Shown: positions 9,825 through 24,723, counted from the first letter of the stretch. The stretch: DNA of 64,000 bases from Unio delphinus (GCA_029339505.1 JAQISU010001239.1:8812001-8876000), one strand, 5' to 3'. The notes: generated by a model not told the origin, from the sequence alone. Program-made: numbers and translations.

Positions 9825-12800
9825 TTCTTGTTGAGTGTTAGCGAAAAGGTCAAACAGAAAATCTAAAAAAATTGAAAACATTCTTCGATATTCCAGTGAC
9901 CTCATTGCCTCACGCTTCACTCAATACGTCCAAATCGTGATGTGCTCTCGTGACTTCGTTGGAGTCAACGACACAGATATCATCGAAGGGTTGAAAAAAT
10001 CCCTTACCGGCCCATTTTTCTCTACTGCCGTGTAAAACAATCACAAAACCACTAAGGACACTCAAACACAGACAAATGTACCCAATTCAATATCAGGTGC
10101 TAGTATACCCTATTATCAACCACAGGAAAACACAGCATCTACGCAAACAGCTTTCAATAACACCTCACCACCGACATCACTAAGGAATAAAAATAAATCA
10201 TAAGCAAATAAGCAGCAAAAGGGGTCAGATGATCTCATTAAACTCTTCAACAGGTTTGGAGACATTGAGAGCATGGATGGAAAAGAATCGGCTCCATGTA
10301 CTCAAGGTGGCTCCAAATCTACTAACAAAACATAAACCCCCGTACTTCCTACAGACAATTAACCACACAAAATGCCTCCGCGAATGGTCTAACCGAGCTC
10401 TACAATCTCCAGCTTAACACTATAATGAAAAAAAGCTATCATACAATGAAACCGTCGAGGAGTTACACCCTCAAGCAATGATATTCTTCTGCATTTAAAT
10501 GAAGACGATCCTGCAGTAGTATGTTTACATGACACATTCCTGAAAGAGACGACTAACATTACATTTAAAAACTATTCCCTGTTTAACACATACATTCAAA
10601 ACAGTGACATTGCCTCAGGAGGAGTTTCTGTTGTTGTAAAAAATTTAGCCCCTCACAGAGTCATCCCTTTAAATACAAATTTACAAGACATTGCTTTAAG
10701 CGTCACTTTACATCGAGTGCTTATCTTTTGCTCTATTTACATACCACCAAACGCTAACATAGTACCAAACAAATTAGACAATGTTGTTCAACAACTTCCC
10801 TCGCCCGGTGTTTTAAACCCGGGATTTTAATGCCCATAACATTCTATTTGGATCAAATGACAAAGAATTCAGAGGCCACAAAGTAGGAGACTTCATTTCT
10901 CGATACGATGTATGTCTATGTAGCACTAAATCATCGACATATTTGGACCCAGGAACGGGTACATAATCGTGTATAGATATGACAATTTGCTTTCCTTCGC
11001 TGTTTTTGGACTATAAATAGAAGGTCGCTGATGACCTTCACAGCAGTGGTCACTTTGCAATTAAGCTTGAAAATATAAACTCTAAAATTTATGACGCTTG
11101 CAACACTCTGTAAAACTAAACTAAATGAGGATACAATATTCAACGTTATTAATCTTATAAATTTCCATTCTAATCGAGATTGCAGAAGAATCTATTCCAG
11201 AGTCCTCGCCGAACAGTAAAAGAAACCCAAACCTTCGGTAACCAAGGAATATACAGAAACCATAAGACAACGCCGAGAAGCATTAAAAAAATTCAACAAT
11301 CGTCCAACGCCCGAAACCTCAAGCAAATACCGTATTATTCGGGTTAAAGCTCACCGCACAATCAAAGAAAGTAAACGTGCATCATGGAAGAAGCATATTT
11401 CTTCTCTAAAGTCTCTTTCCTCAATTAAAAACGTTTGGGACACTATTCGAACAATAAATTCAAAGAGAAAAACAATTATTTCCTACACCTGGAAACAAAC
11501 AATAACACTTTTTGTTCGAAACGTGACATAGCAAATATTCTTGCAGACAGTTTTTCTAAAAATTCCTCATCACCTAATTATTTAGAAACCTTCCGAAGAT
11601 TAGAACATCAAAAAAGACAAGTTTAAAATTCACATCCAACAATTCTGAAAATTATAACCATCTGTTTTCACTATTGAAGCTTAGGGAGGCTTTAGACAAG
11701 GCCCATAATATATCAGCTGGGCCTGATGAAGTACATAACCGGTTCTTGAAACACCTCCCAGAATCTTCGCTAACATCTCTTCTGAACATCTTTAAGGATT
11801 TATGGATTGCTGGTAATATACAGTAATACCAGTTCCCAAACCAGGTAAAGATATATGTGATCCCTACAGCTATCGACCCATTGCACTGAAAAGCTGTGTG
11901 TGCAAAATAATGGAACGAATGATTAATATTTGCTTGTATGGTACTGGTATAGTAACAATTTAATATCTCCTTTCCAAAATGGCTTCCTTTCTGGTCGTAG
12001 TACCAGAGATCATCTAGTTAGACTGAAAACATTTATTCACGATGCATTGATCAAGAAGGAACATTTAGTTGCAGTCTTCTTTGATTAAGAAAAAGCCTAT
12101 GACACAACATGGAAATATGGGATACTAAATGCGTGATCTGGCTCTAAAAGGCCGTCTGCCCTCTTTCATATCAAATTTTCTCTTTGACAGAGAATTCATC
12201 AAAGTTCGAGTGGGCTCTACTCTCTCAGTTATGTACGAGCAAGAGATGGGTGTGTCCCAGGGCAGTATTTGTTATCTGCGACGCATTTTAATGTCAAAAT
12301 CAATAACATCACCAAGTATTGGCTCCCGGTGCGGATTGTCCACTACTCACTAATGATTTTGTTATATAATTGAGATCAAAGCATATACATACAATTGAAA
12401 GACATCTACAACAAGATCAAGATCAAATATTGTGCCAGTACTAACGGTTTCAAATGTTCAAAATCGAAAACAGTATGCATGCATTTCTGTCAGTTGCGAT
12501 GACATCATGATGACCCTAAACTCACGCTGGACGGAACACTGATTCCAGTTGATGAGGAAACAAGATTTTGAGTATTAACGTCGACAGAAGACTGACTTTT
12601 ATTCCACACATCGAGAATTTGAAAGCTAAATGATTGAAATCTATAGATCTACTTAATGTAGTTGCGCACACTGACTGGGATGCTGATAAATAACACATCC
12701 TCAATTTGTATAGAATATTTATCTGCTCCAAATTAGACTATGGTTGCGTTGTTTATGGTTAAGCTAGGAAGTCATATTTGAAGATGCTTGATCCAATACA

Positions 12801-13480
12801 TCATCAAGGAATAAGACTCGATCTGGGAGCATTTAAAAAATTTCCAAGTGAAAGCCTTCTCGCGGAAGCGAATGATCTACCGTTATCCCATCGTAGAAAA
12901 ATGCTTTGTTCACAGTACGCTCTGAAATTTAGACCAAAACCTCTAAACCCTGCATTTTCAGCTATTTTTCAACCCAAATATAACACCTTTTACGAAAACA
13001 AATCAAATGCAATACCTTCATTTGACAGAATATCATCAAGCCTTGACATTAACAAAATTGATTTTTCTAAAATTCAGAAAACGTTTTTTCTCGTAAACAC
13101 CACCGTGGCTCCTTAAACAGTACGTTTTAAGTTACACGATGGGAACACACCTGGGACAAACACTTCCATCTTCCAGAATTCTTATCATGAACTCCTCACC
13201 GAATTTAGAAACTACACTAGAATTTATTCTGATGGATCAAAGGATGTGGAAAAGGCTGCCGAAGCCTTTGTTAGTGGCAAACATAACGAAAGTTCGTTTG
13301 CCAAATGATGCTGGTCGATATTGAACCTTTTAGTATTTTTTATCATGTATACATACAACCTATTGTATGGCGCTAAATAGCCTAAAAGTGCTGGTGCACC
13401 CTTACAAACCAAACAAAGAAACAAACTGCTTTGGGCCAAACTATGTCACTTTTGGAACGGTTCAATAACTGGCTCATCGA
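9825..13480 (+). mobile_element. Decayed Jockey-like non-LTR retrotransposon
   Basis: In order along the plus strand are: an ORF1-like remnant (9835-10035), an endonuclease domain (about 10490-11000, with GGVSVVVKNLAPH and a DFNAHN motif), a reverse transcriptase (about 11640-12400, with PYSYRPIALKSCVCKIMERM, QNGFLSGRSTRDH, EKAYDTTWKYG and MGVSQGS), and the start of an RNase H domain (about 13200-13290, with IYSDGSKD). Frames are broken by many stops and indels. The element abuts the truncated capsid pseudogene at about 9820. Domain order fits a Jockey-type LINE carrying RNase H; the clade is tentative. Confidence 0.85.
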
Positions 13481-15959
13481 ACACATGCTTGTATATCCTA
13501 GTCTTAGGTTAGAAAAACTGTTATCTTTCATATTGTGATATAGAGGTAAGATAATGTAATCACAAATCGTGATCTTCTTGTATTAAAATAGACAAATAAA
13601 CGTCATAGAAATGGTTAAGATAAAACAAAATAATGATAATAGAAAATAAATTTATGGAAAAAACACGTAATACATTTTTTGGGGAGAGTGAAAAAGTGCT
13701 GATCTACAAGGTTTAGATTGTCTAAAGGGGGTGCAATCTTCCAACACAGTAACTCGTGGTTGTATTATGCCGAGATAGTTAAGTCCCTTTACCAAGGATG
13801 CACACGCGTAGCCGATTCAGGTCGATCTGATGGTACGATTCGAGTCAGGGCGTTATTCAATGAGCTCACTCGCTTCTCTACTTAGATTGCGGTGTATGGT
13901 GTATATTTTTTTTCATTAAAGATGAAAAATATAATTCTAACAAACCAATGAACTTCTTTGGTAATAATATAGTAATAAGCATCGATAGATACACGTCTTT
14001 TTAATCATCAAAGAAATCTGTGTTAGATAGTGATGGTAATATCGTACTAGCTTCAATCTTCAGTCGTCAATTTATGGATACACGAAGTCAAATCTTCCTT
14101 ACAATTGTAATTATACAATCATAAATTATTTAGTGAAAGCTTGAATTCCGTGGGTAAGGAGCAATTTCTTCGCTCACGGAAACCTTAGTTCCGTAACCTG
14201 GGAAGTTAGTGACGTTGACTAACGGAGACAATACACCATCAGTCAATGATGATACAGGTTACCATTCTCCCTTCTTACTGAAATGTTTGGGCAGTATTTG
14301 TGATTGATGAGGTGTCAGTTACCTTTCTTGTATTCTTTATTTCTAATCTTAATAATAAGATTAACAGCAAGCAATATACATGTTTAATACACAAGGCTAC
14401 TAGTGTTCTCACAAAGTGCTGCCTCACAGTGAAACATTTTCATTTAAGGCCGATAACTCTACTAGACAGATTGAGTAAGTGTTTGAATTCCATTTTGTAA
14501 TAAAGGATCAATTGCCAACATCAATTTTTAGCAGAAAATGTATTTTTTGCTTGTTATGTAATAAACATTAAAACAAATGTTATAAAAAGAAATGAAATAT
14601 ATGTTTGCTTCGAACCATACGACCATGGCTTTTTTTTTTACAAAACACATTCAAAACTCGAACACTAGTTATATATCGATCTTTAGAACTTGTGTTAATC
14701 TTTCTGAATTACATGCCTCTTCTAACGTACACACCGCCGCTAATCATCCTTATGCACAATAAATGTAAAATTAGATTGCGTTTAGTTTGCTTGTGTTGGT
14801 ATTCCAAAAACAATACAGAGAAACGTTTATTTACAATTTAGTTTACAAAAGCCTCACACCCATGTCGTAGGAAGCAAATGTCGACCAAAGTGGATTGATG
14901 GAAGTATTATATGTATTAAAACACAAGGTAAATTGCGAAGAGTTACTTCATATAGCATATATTCAAGGCAAGAAATCATCCACGAAATACGCATTATAAC
15001 AGCATGTATCGTTTCAATATAGCCATGTGCTGAATCCTTTTCATCCCACTACTGGTAAATTTGGCTTATGTCTGAAAAAAGAAACAGTAGACGGTAGAGC
15101 GTCATGTTCTGAGAGAAACATTATAAAAGGCTGAGCAATTTGAATAGATTTCTCCTTTAGGAACACAAAATGATAATTAATAAATGTGATTTTTGTAACT
15201 GTCAAATGAAGCGAAATGTAACATACAGAAAGCGAAAGTCAGTATCCTCTTCCGGAGACAACAATAAGTGATATAGGTGTGTTTTTGGTGATCGGATTAC
15301 AAAAGACATTTCAACGCTATCTTCATGGCCAGATGAATTACTTCCAAATTTAAAAATGTGTAAGCTGTGTGTTGCATCCTGACTTCTTTCATAAGTGGTA
15401 TCATTTGAAATGCATAACAGTTTAATACATTAGCTGAATTATCATTTTGAAATTGGGCATGTCGATATTTCAATTTTTACATTTCAAGCTAAAATTTCTC
15501 TTTGCTATCGTTCTTTATAAATTTACATAAACTATCTGTTTACATATTTATCGATCCAGTTAACTGGTGCAATAGCTGGAATTAGTCTCATTCAGGCCAT
15601 TGTAGGGTTAACATTGAACATCTGGTATATGTGCTGTAGAATAATATGAGTCCGTAACACTTCCTTCACAAATTTGCTTGTAAACGATTGATATACAGGA
15701 CAACTATTTTAATAACATGTTACACACTAATGGAAACAATTCGATAATAGCTTCTTTTTATAAAACAATACGGACTATGCTCATAATCGTCTGAATATAA
15801 TATTAGACAAAACGTAATTAAAATTGTTAGTCAAGGGAAGAAAAACGGGATAGATGTTGAGGTTTCAGTTTCTTTTGTTTTTGTAATTAAAGATTTTACC
15901 ATACACTATAAATCTGTCTAGATATGTCATTTGGATATTTAACGTATGTTTATCAATGT

Positions 15960-16205
15960 TAGTTATCACGCTACAAAAACTGCAGTGTATCAGCTATAGT
16001 GAAGTCTAGCACTGGGGCGTCAAGACGTAGACATTTAACACCATGTCCCACCCAGTCACATTATTCTGAAACCAGGTCGACCAGTCACAACATTATCATC
16101 CGAATGCTGAGCGACAACTATGCAGCTGCTAGTACCATTTGTATAAGTTTTGGTATGGCTGGACCAGGGTTCGAACCCGACGCTCAAGCCAATTAGGCCA
16201 ATGTA
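15960..16205 (+). repeat. Dispersed repeat, copy 1, with a B-box-like end
   Basis: The segment with GCACTGGGGCGTCAAGACG, a CACATTATTCTGA word and an ACCAGGTCGACCAGTC word recurs at about 63825-63935 in the same orientation and at about 25320-25440 inverted. This copy ends with GGTTCGAACCC at 16161, which resembles a pol III B box, so a SINE is possible. It is missing from the matching place in the duplicated segment near 45.3 kb. Confidence 0.6.
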
Positions 16206-16329
16206 GCGGTCACACTAATCAAAGATTAAATAAATACTAAAGAGGTAGTCACATTTGTCACATATCATATGCTTTATGATAATTTTACCCACAATTCATT
16301 TTCGAAGGAATTGCTCGATTTATGTGGAC

Positions 16330-18205
16330 TTACTCATGTTCACATATGAAATATCGAGGTTCGTCACAGTTGTCGTCGTTCATTCGGAAATCTTGCCAGT
16401 TAAACAACCCAGCACAATCGTCGATACCGTTTAGACTTTGATTCGGTTCTCCAGGTGCCCATGCACTGAATTCCATTTCTTCACTGCTAGGTGCCCAGAC
16501 CCAATGACCTTCAACTATGATGTCATTTCCGGCTGTCCAATATTCTATGATTGGCTGACTTGTACCTGAATTTGTCCATCGGAAAAGATAATAAAATGAA
16601 ATACAACCGACTGTCGCTTAAAATATATCAACAAAATCCATTAAATGTTTCGTTTGGCGCGTGTGTATCAACAATGCCTTCTGTAACACCGACTGTACAG
16701 TACTAAAGTCTCTAACACCTCGAGAAATTTATCTCCTTATGTCTCATTCAACATATCTAGTGTCTATTGGCCCTTGATAGAATCTTATGGATCAAATATG
16801 AAACCTTGACATTGTGATATAGTTAGTAATGTGTACAAATTGCAGCTAAACACCAAACAACAACAAACCTTTCTGTAAACAGCCCAATACATTTCATACC
16901 TTCCTCTTTAAACTATATTTTAATAGCAGTAAATTAATGTTTAATGTTGACTGTACGACAAATAGTATAATATTAAATAATGGCGAATATATTGTAATTC
17001 TTACAGTGAAGTAGCAAAATAAGTGTGGCCCATTCCCACCGAAAAATTAACTCTGAGAACTCTTCCCATTAAAAAGGCTATTTAATTGAAATTGTGGGCT
17101 ATTATTGGACCTGCTGCTGCCATCCTGTTTGCTAGGGCGGTTGCATGGCCACTGATTACATATAATTATATTGTTATAAAGGATAAGCATAATATCAATT
17201 TTTGAAACAAATTAAAAACAAAACAAAAAAAATATAAAATTGTATACGGTGCATTCACATTAAGTCCATTAGGATACAAAGTATCTAACTTAAGAATCCA
17301 ATAAGTTTCTTTTATGAGTCTATTCATGTCACCATGCACAATATCCACTGGCATGATAGGCAAATCGAGTAGAGAGTTGAAATATTTGAGGAAAACTGAG
17401 GATCTCTATCATTTTGCATAGGAAAGCGATGATTATTCATTCTCTTAGAAACTTGTTGATGTTTTTTCGAACATATTGCATGCTACATTATTTACAGGTT
17501 TCCAAATAAATCACATCAGTTAATATGCAGTTAGTGTTTTATAGCGTAGAGAATGTACCTCTTTTGCATTAGCGCTGCTGAAAGAAGTACTGTCTCTTAC
17601 GTTGGCAAATTGAGAACACCAGTGTCTCTTACATTGAGATGACGAAAATTGTCTGTTTTTTTCTGTCTGCTAGATTAATTAAATGAGAAACTTGTTGCAC
17701 AGAATTTCCGACGTTCGTGTTGTTTTTTTTTAATCCCCAAACACACTATAAACCACACACACACACCTTAGGCCAATTGATTAGAGAATACGGCACTGTA
17801 ATTTCAGTTAGTAAATGAAACTTGATGCTTGCAAAATATTCATTTTCAGCTCACTGAATGGAAATAACTTACCATTTGGTCTATATTGTGCACGTAGTGT
17901 ATCTTGAAGAAATCTAAACTCCTCGGGGCCATCAATCGTAACGAGGAAAGCACTAAATGCCTTACAGTATTCCTGGAAGAATCAAATGATACGTTGATCA
18001 TCCAAATTCAGTGACACTTTTCTTACAAGAATATACATTTTGCTTTCCCTCTGTTTATTGATGTCACTTTTGTCAGTTTTTCATTCCGTCTGTCTGTCTA
18101 TTTACATATGCATCGATCCAGCTAACAAGATAGTAATTATCATATCCATGTAACTTTAATAGTAGTTGTTTGAATTTGTGTTCAAGATATATAAAATAGG
18201 GAGAA

Positions 18206-18267
<62 letters not shown>

Positions 18268-21200
18268 TACCATAGCGGCATGCCAAGATTCTAGTCTTTC
18301 CACCATTGCATAGCAATGGTTTTCAAACGATTTCCAGTTTTGTTCACACCCATTTACTGAAAAATTCATAACAATGAATCGATTTAAAAACAATGACTGT
18401 GCTGACAGGAATGTTACTTAGTATTGCATACAAAGTAATAAAGGGAAAAAATGTCATATAACTTTACTCTGGTGATGGATGTGCGGGTGACACTTATCGT
18501 TTTGCACCCCAGAGTACTATCCCACAATACCATTATTGCAAATAAACAAAAAATCGAATTGTTTTCATAGTATGCGTTATGTGGTCACATTTTTTTATTT
18601 AAGAGCTGTAGAAATCAGATTTCATATTTAATATTTTCCTAATGGCAACTAACTCCATTCAAGCAAAAGAACAACCTTCACATTTTTTAATATGAAGGCA
18701 TGTTTTGTAAACAAACAAAAAACGCTTATAGGTCTTCGGTATTCTTCTTTTGTCGAGCTTTGATCAATACATTAGTTTTATGATTTTCATTGGTAAATGT
18801 TTTCATTTTCTGTTCATTTTAACATTAAACAAAATATTTTAACGTTAAATCTGGTTAACATTTTCAAATAGAACCTTTAATGCATTTCCTTGTGCAGTTG
18901 TGCAGTTTTGTAAATTATTAATCCGTTTCTCCGGTAAAATCTGCTCTCATCAAATTCTTTAACTTTTCCGCTTGAATCAAGAAAATGTCAGATAGCATGA
19001 AATGGCCTCCTTGATTTTGTTTCTGTTTGCAGTAATGAGTGACATCAGAGTCCTTCCAGAAATAATTGAATATCCATTACTGTCAGTGTGTACTGATTAT
19101 ATGATCATGTCAAGTAAACATGCATTTTTGCAATATACGATCATAACTTGCGTTACAAAACAAAATAAAAGTGCAATTGTTTGGGGAGTGGCGATTTTCT
19201 CCAAACGTTTAAAGAAATAATGGCGAGAAAATGGAGACAAACCCACAATAGTTTCCAACCTGAATTATCACAAAGGAACAGTGTTCGTACCGCCGAATAG
19301 GGGATTATCCTAACGAATTATGTGCGTACTACCCAAGCGGAAAGTATCCTAAAGGACTTCGTGTGTCTGTACTATCCAACCGGAAAGCATCCTACAAAAG
19401 CATACTCGTGTGTACTGCCCAACGAAGAACTATCATACTGCATGTACTTCTCATTCTAATTTTCTTCAAAGAATATTAGATGCCGTAAAATATCAGAAAG
19501 CTTTCCAAAGTTGAAAAACTTGAGGAAAGCAAATTGGGGAAATAATATTTAAAAAAATGTTTGCAATCATTGTGTAGAAAATGAGAGAAGAAGAAACTGA
19601 TAAATACGTTACCTTCTTTCAAGGAGTACAGGAAATTAAATTGTTAAAAATACACTCGTACTAAACAGTGTTATGTTATTAAACAAAGGAGAAATAACAA
19701 GCTGTACATATCAACTTATAAAGTGTGAAAGATTTCGTTAATAGTTAAAGCTTTTGTTTTAAGTGGGTTGAGGATATCAGAGAATTGCGGTTACATTCAA
19801 AGACATGCCTCTATCATTTGGAGCTACTTAGATCTTTTATTTGTCGTTGTGACGTTTAGAAAACATAACCCAAATAAACAAACTCAAAACACTCGAGTTC
19901 GCTGTACTACATTGAAATACACGGTATTTTGTTATTTATCTTAGATTTAATTTCTGTTTGATTTAATTTAATTTTATGTTTTTTAGTTTTAAAATTGTGT
20001 ATTCCATTACATGATATTGTAATGTAATTTTATTTGCTGGATTTGGATTTCCAGAAATTCAGTTTAGTTTTTCGTAAAACTAATAATATAACTTTGTAAC
20101 TTATCCTGACCTTAATTCATGAGTTGAAGTAAAACAACTTTTATATTTTTTTATTTTTGTAATTCATTCTTAAAGTAGATTCGTAAGTAAGGTGAAATCG
20201 AAAGTCGACCCTCATCTGGGCATCTGTTTAGCGCGGTAGCCAGAATTAATATTGATGAATTCAGAAATAATTTCAGTCCTGCTTTAAGCATGCAGACGTT
20301 CAGTTGTTTTTTTGCTGGGAGAAAATTTGAGTTTACATATGTTTTTTACATTTTCTTCAAATTATTTGGATTTTAATAGATTATTTTTCCAGGGAAATAT
20401 TTGTGCTTTAAAATTGATTCTTGGACAAAAGCAGTTATCAAAATTTATAGAATTCAAACACTGCAATATTATTTTCTGTGACTCATGAAAGAACTATTGA
20501 CACATCAGTACCATTTTGGATTTCATCTGGATTTAAGCTCAATTTCTTCAGAACATTTAATTACTAGGACTTTTATGATTATTGGATTATTTTGGATTTT
20601 ATTTGTAAAACCGTAAGTCCTTTTTTTTTTCTTCATTTTTACCTTGTTTTTCTAGGGAAATAAATTATTTCTTAAATTTTACTAAGCTTGTTGTCTTTGC
20701 TTTTTTTCTTGTTTCTGTTTAAAAGAGCCTAAACACGGTACAACTGTCTTAATTCGTTATAAGAACTGACAATATTTCAGTTTGATTTTCTTTATGCCTG
20801 TAATAATCGAATTGGCTGTAAGAATAGCATGTGTCCTTTCGAAAAATTGCTTAAATATCAACAAGAATCTGTTCACTTCATAATCTATTCCCATTTCTCT
20901 CCGCTTAAACCTCAATGAGTGTGTAATTTATTCGTCCCAGTTCGTGAAAAATTGCTATTATTGTAGCATTAAAAATACATTTATATTTTTAATATAAAAA
21001 ACTAGACCAGTAAGATGAGACTATTCACTACTTTAGCGTTTAACAAAGCAAATATAAATCCTGATTGCCGAACATAGAATCCTCCTCCTTTTTTAGCTTT
21101 GAAAAACGCTGGCTCACTATCCAACCTCAGACCAGCTATCAGCTGTATTTTGTTTAAAAACCACTGAAAAACTAAAAGCAAACAAATATAGCTTTCACGT

Positions 21201-22634
21201 ATTTTTCTTAGCTGAGAAAGCACCCATTTGTGGTATGAATGAAATTGTGTATGTACCAACTGATGTAAAGGTAGCTCATCGCGAACATAGTATGTATGTT
21301 TGATCTCAACTGGCTTATATCTGTGTGTGTGTGTGTGGAAACAGCACTCACATCCCACCGAATAATTGCTTCTTTTATATTTTGTTTAGAAAGCTCACCA
21401 ATATATGACTTCACAACATATATAAATGTTGTCTTCAAAACCATGTAGTATTATAATTATTGTTAACAAGTTCTAAACATTTTGTGGATAAACTCGCTAT
21501 TAAAACCACAAATCTTATAGAATGGCGACGACTTAAAATAACTGACATCACTAATTTGATATATCATTATGACTAAATTTAATTTGCTACGTCATTGTCA
21601 TGCATTTACTCGCATTACGTATAAATGATTATAGAGCCTTCTTTGTCGCTGGAAATCTAAATTTTGTACAGCGTCAAGATCGTGTTAGATTCTATACAAT
21701 TTAGAAATTTGTCACATAAATTATTGGAAGAAAAAAAGATGCATTTGGTTTATGCCGGTCAGCTGTCTTTTGACAAATTTATATGAGGTAATTATACTGT
21801 AGGACATTACTTACTTTGCCCAAAGAATGGCAGTGAGCACGTTAAACAATTTTAACACTGTAGGCAAGTCCAAAATGTAAAATTAGTGAAATTTCTTTAA
21901 CAGAAAACAAAGAACATGTTGGTGAGATAATGATGGCGGATGAACAAGGATAGTGAGCCAGCTAATATTCCAAATTAGGAATGGTGGGTGATAAAGTGTT
22001 AATGCGTAAGATATGCTTTGATGTGATTTTGGGGAACAATGTTTTAGCGAAAGATGTGAAGATCTTAGTCGTCTAGGTTTTTCTTCAGAAATTATAACAA
22101 GTATCAATCATACACTGTTCCACGGAAAAATAACGCATTAGTGGTAATTTTTTATGAGCTTGGTAAACCATTATACTCCTACCTAAGCGAGGTATCTGTT
22201 CTAGTTATATGCTACGTCCCCGTGTATTTGTGGGACAAGAAATAAATGCGCCGGTGGTTGTGTCTCACTTTTAAATGCAGTAATTTATTTTAAAAATGTA
22301 ATATAATTTTAGAAGAACAAAGAAAATGGGATTTTCATGAATGAAAAATATAAACAAATTAGGTTTCAAACATTTTAACTGTGTGTATATTCTTATCTAC
22401 GACCATGCCGTATCTAATATGTCCTAGTTACCTCATAGTGTTTAACGCGTTTACTCTCCAATGTGAAATATCTTAGCTTTAACGACCTTCCTGTGACATC
22501 CAGACGAAATTTAGTTCCTTTTTATATAATAATGATAAATAAAATAATTTCAATTAGTAGCAAATTAAACAACTTTAATCGAGCTCACCTGTTACTGCTA
22601 TGAACAAAAAGAATTTGAACACTAGGATTACCAT
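16330..22634 (-). CDS. Secreted C-type lectin A, four exons
   Basis: Exons are 22589-22634, 18271-18356, 17873-17972 and 16330-16565 on the minus strand. All introns begin GT and end AG, and the joined length is 468 nt (155 residues plus stop). Exon 1 is a hydrophobic signal peptide (MVILVFKFFLFIAVT). Exon 2 opens the lectin fold with GCEQNWKSF and HCYAM. Exon 3 carries YCKAFSAFLVTID. Exon 4 holds WTAGND, WVWAP, GEPN, DDCAGLF, NDDNCDE and YFICE. Six cysteines match a long-form C-type lectin domain. The EPN and ND residues predict calcium-dependent binding of mannose-type sugars. It is probably secreted, for recognition or immunity. Lectin B at 45499-50122 is its paralogue. Expression is not shown by sequence. 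Confidence 0.88.
18211..18265. repeat. (GA)n microsatellite next to the exon 2 donor of lectin A
   Basis: About 55 bases of pure GA. On the coding (minus) strand this is a CT tract beginning five bases after the splice site. Confidence 0.95.
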
Positions 22635-22950
22635 ATTGGCGAAATATCCACGCTCTAACTTCTATCTTGAGTTTCCGAACCCGAGGCAGCACATGCGCAC
22701 TTACAATGAGCCAAAAACAGACTGGTGTTTGCAATTCTCATTTAATATCTTTACTGTTATATTACGATTGGTTAAAGTAACCAGTATGTTAGAGGTTTAA
22801 AAGCGTAGTGATACAAATTGTGACTTGTATTGTTTTAAAGTGACATTCTACATTGAACTTTATATACTTCAATCCAATAAATGCTGCGACACTCAAATCG
22901 TAATTTTCGAAACTTAGATATAAGTAACGATTGATATCCTTTCGATCCCT

Positions 22951-24723
22951 ATCTGTTTGTCATGCCGAAAGTTCCTGTACCAAAGATGATACATTCCATT
23001 CATTACAGTGCAATTTTATCAAATATACATGCTGAGAGAGAGAGAGAGAGAAAGAGAAAGAGAAAGAGAAATATTAGGAACTTTACCGTCTGAGTCAAGA
23101 GTTAACAGCTACTGAATGAAGAAAACGAAGTTGAAAGAGTTAATGATAACTGGGCTGTAATTGCAGAACAAATGATTAATAAAAGTTAATACATTACATC
23201 CCAATGTGTAATATATTGTGCAATTTTGCAATTTGATTGTGACTACATACAATTTTTATCCATTTGTTAAAACTGATACAAATTACAAGCTTTTCACAAA
23301 AGGAGTTTTTACAGGTAGGCGAATTCAAGGTTTCATTACGATCTGAAGATACGTACCAACAAAGGTAACATCAGTATCCAAAGCATGAAATCACTCACCA
23401 CAAAAAAAAGCAATAGTTTGATGTTAAATATCAAGGTCGCCGCCTTACTAAACATCTGCTTATTGATAACGATCGACATACCGCTTACTCAAGGGTTCCA
23501 TGGAGCTTAACACAACTATATGAACCTTTTGCATACACGTACAAGAAAGAGTTCGTGATAGGAAATGTGGTAAATTGTTTTCGTAGCTACTTTATCTATC
23601 AGGGGGAGATCGATCGTTAATTGCCACTAAATTAATCGCTTTAGTTTTCGGATACAATAGTAAGTCGCCATTCCTTTCCACAGTCCGCCATGGTGTCTTC
23701 TCTTAAACTACCACAGTACTTCGAGTTTGAAATGAAAAGCTTTGTATGTGATTCCGCCATGTACGATCGTTTCAACTACAGAAAAGGAACTTGGAGTGTT
23801 CATTTGGATTTTAAGAATAGTTTTATTGGTTGAAGTAGACTGACTTGGTGATACATGTCTTAGCCTGGATCTGATCCAGAAATATCTCTGGTTGTGGCTC
23901 ATGGTCGAAAACTTCTGGGACATTCCTGCATTTTAAGCGTTTCCATGGCGTAGTTTTAACCATTAACTGTTTAGGAAATGGTCTGGTTGTTTTCACTCAC
24001 ATTTTTCCGATGGGTGGCCGTCTGGCTCTGCCACCTTCTCCACTATCGACCTTCTAACATAATTGGATCGGCCCCTGTTTTGCTCAGCGTATATCAAAGA
24101 CTCCTATAATACATAATGTGGTAAATCCATTTGAATACTTAAATGCTGAAAAAATGGCGTCTAACCCTAAAACAACAAGTCTCGTGCATTCAGCGAGCAA
24201 AATACTCTGCAGAAATGTTGTCACATGCTTTTACATCTACGCTATTTGTGAGAGAGCATAGTTAATTGCGATCAATAAAATCGCCTGTTTGTAGTAGTCT
24301 TGGTGCAGTGACAGGATACAATGAACTGGCCGATTTATTTAACTATGACGTTTGGAAAATCTAAATTTTTTGGATAAGGAAATATATTGGAGAGACCATA
24401 TTTTGGCATGGGACCTGTCTAAGAAGAAACTTTGATAACGTCTGGCGTGGATGAGCGGTTGTCTCATACATGTTACTATCAATTTTCGCAAGCTTACACT
24501 TTAATGCCGATGCTTTGCACACACAGTTTTGAATCACACATTTTTTAAAAATTATTATGACTTTTATCTTTCACAGTTTGCTTATATGAAAGCATGATTA
24601 CTTTACTGCGAGTAATGATTTGCTAATATAAAAATCAGGCAAATAAACTGTAGTGAAGCTAGTATAGATAAGAATCACATTACGGAAAGCTGAGAATACT
24701 TGTAAGGACAAAAAGAACATCAG
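22951..24723. other. Spacer between the two duplication copies
   Basis: A degenerate GAGA/GAAA tract occurs at 23034-23070. The minus-strand ORF at 23708-23923 shows no family I recognise. I see no supportable gene or splice-linked exon in this stretch. Confidence 0.5.

Larger units (their letters stand above)
13681..22950. repeat. Segmental duplication, copy 1 (contains lectin gene A)
   Basis: Scattered but colinear similarity links this stretch to copy 2. The segment at 13681-14150 matches 24724-25200; 14360-15850 matches 43440-44900; lectin exons at 16330-18356 match 45499-48974; 21900-22110 matches 49270-49420; and exon 1 with its upstream region at 22589-22950 matches 50077-50405. Divergence, indels and intron-length differences show an old duplication. 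Outside the lectin exons and repeats listed separately, I see no coding sequence in this stretch. Confidence 0.75.

Noticed and set aside
16140..16200. Possible tRNA at the GGTTCGAACCC word
   Set aside because: No acceptor stem or anticodon arm can be built; it is the end of a dispersed repeat.
18073..18393. 106-codon minus-strand ORF with a Ser-Leu run
   Set aside because: It reads through lectin exon 2 into the intronic (CT)n tract. The true exon ends at the GT after ATG at 18271.
23708..23923. 71-codon minus-strand ORF as a host exon
   Set aside because: No family match, no paired exons and no counterpart elsewhere in the duplication.
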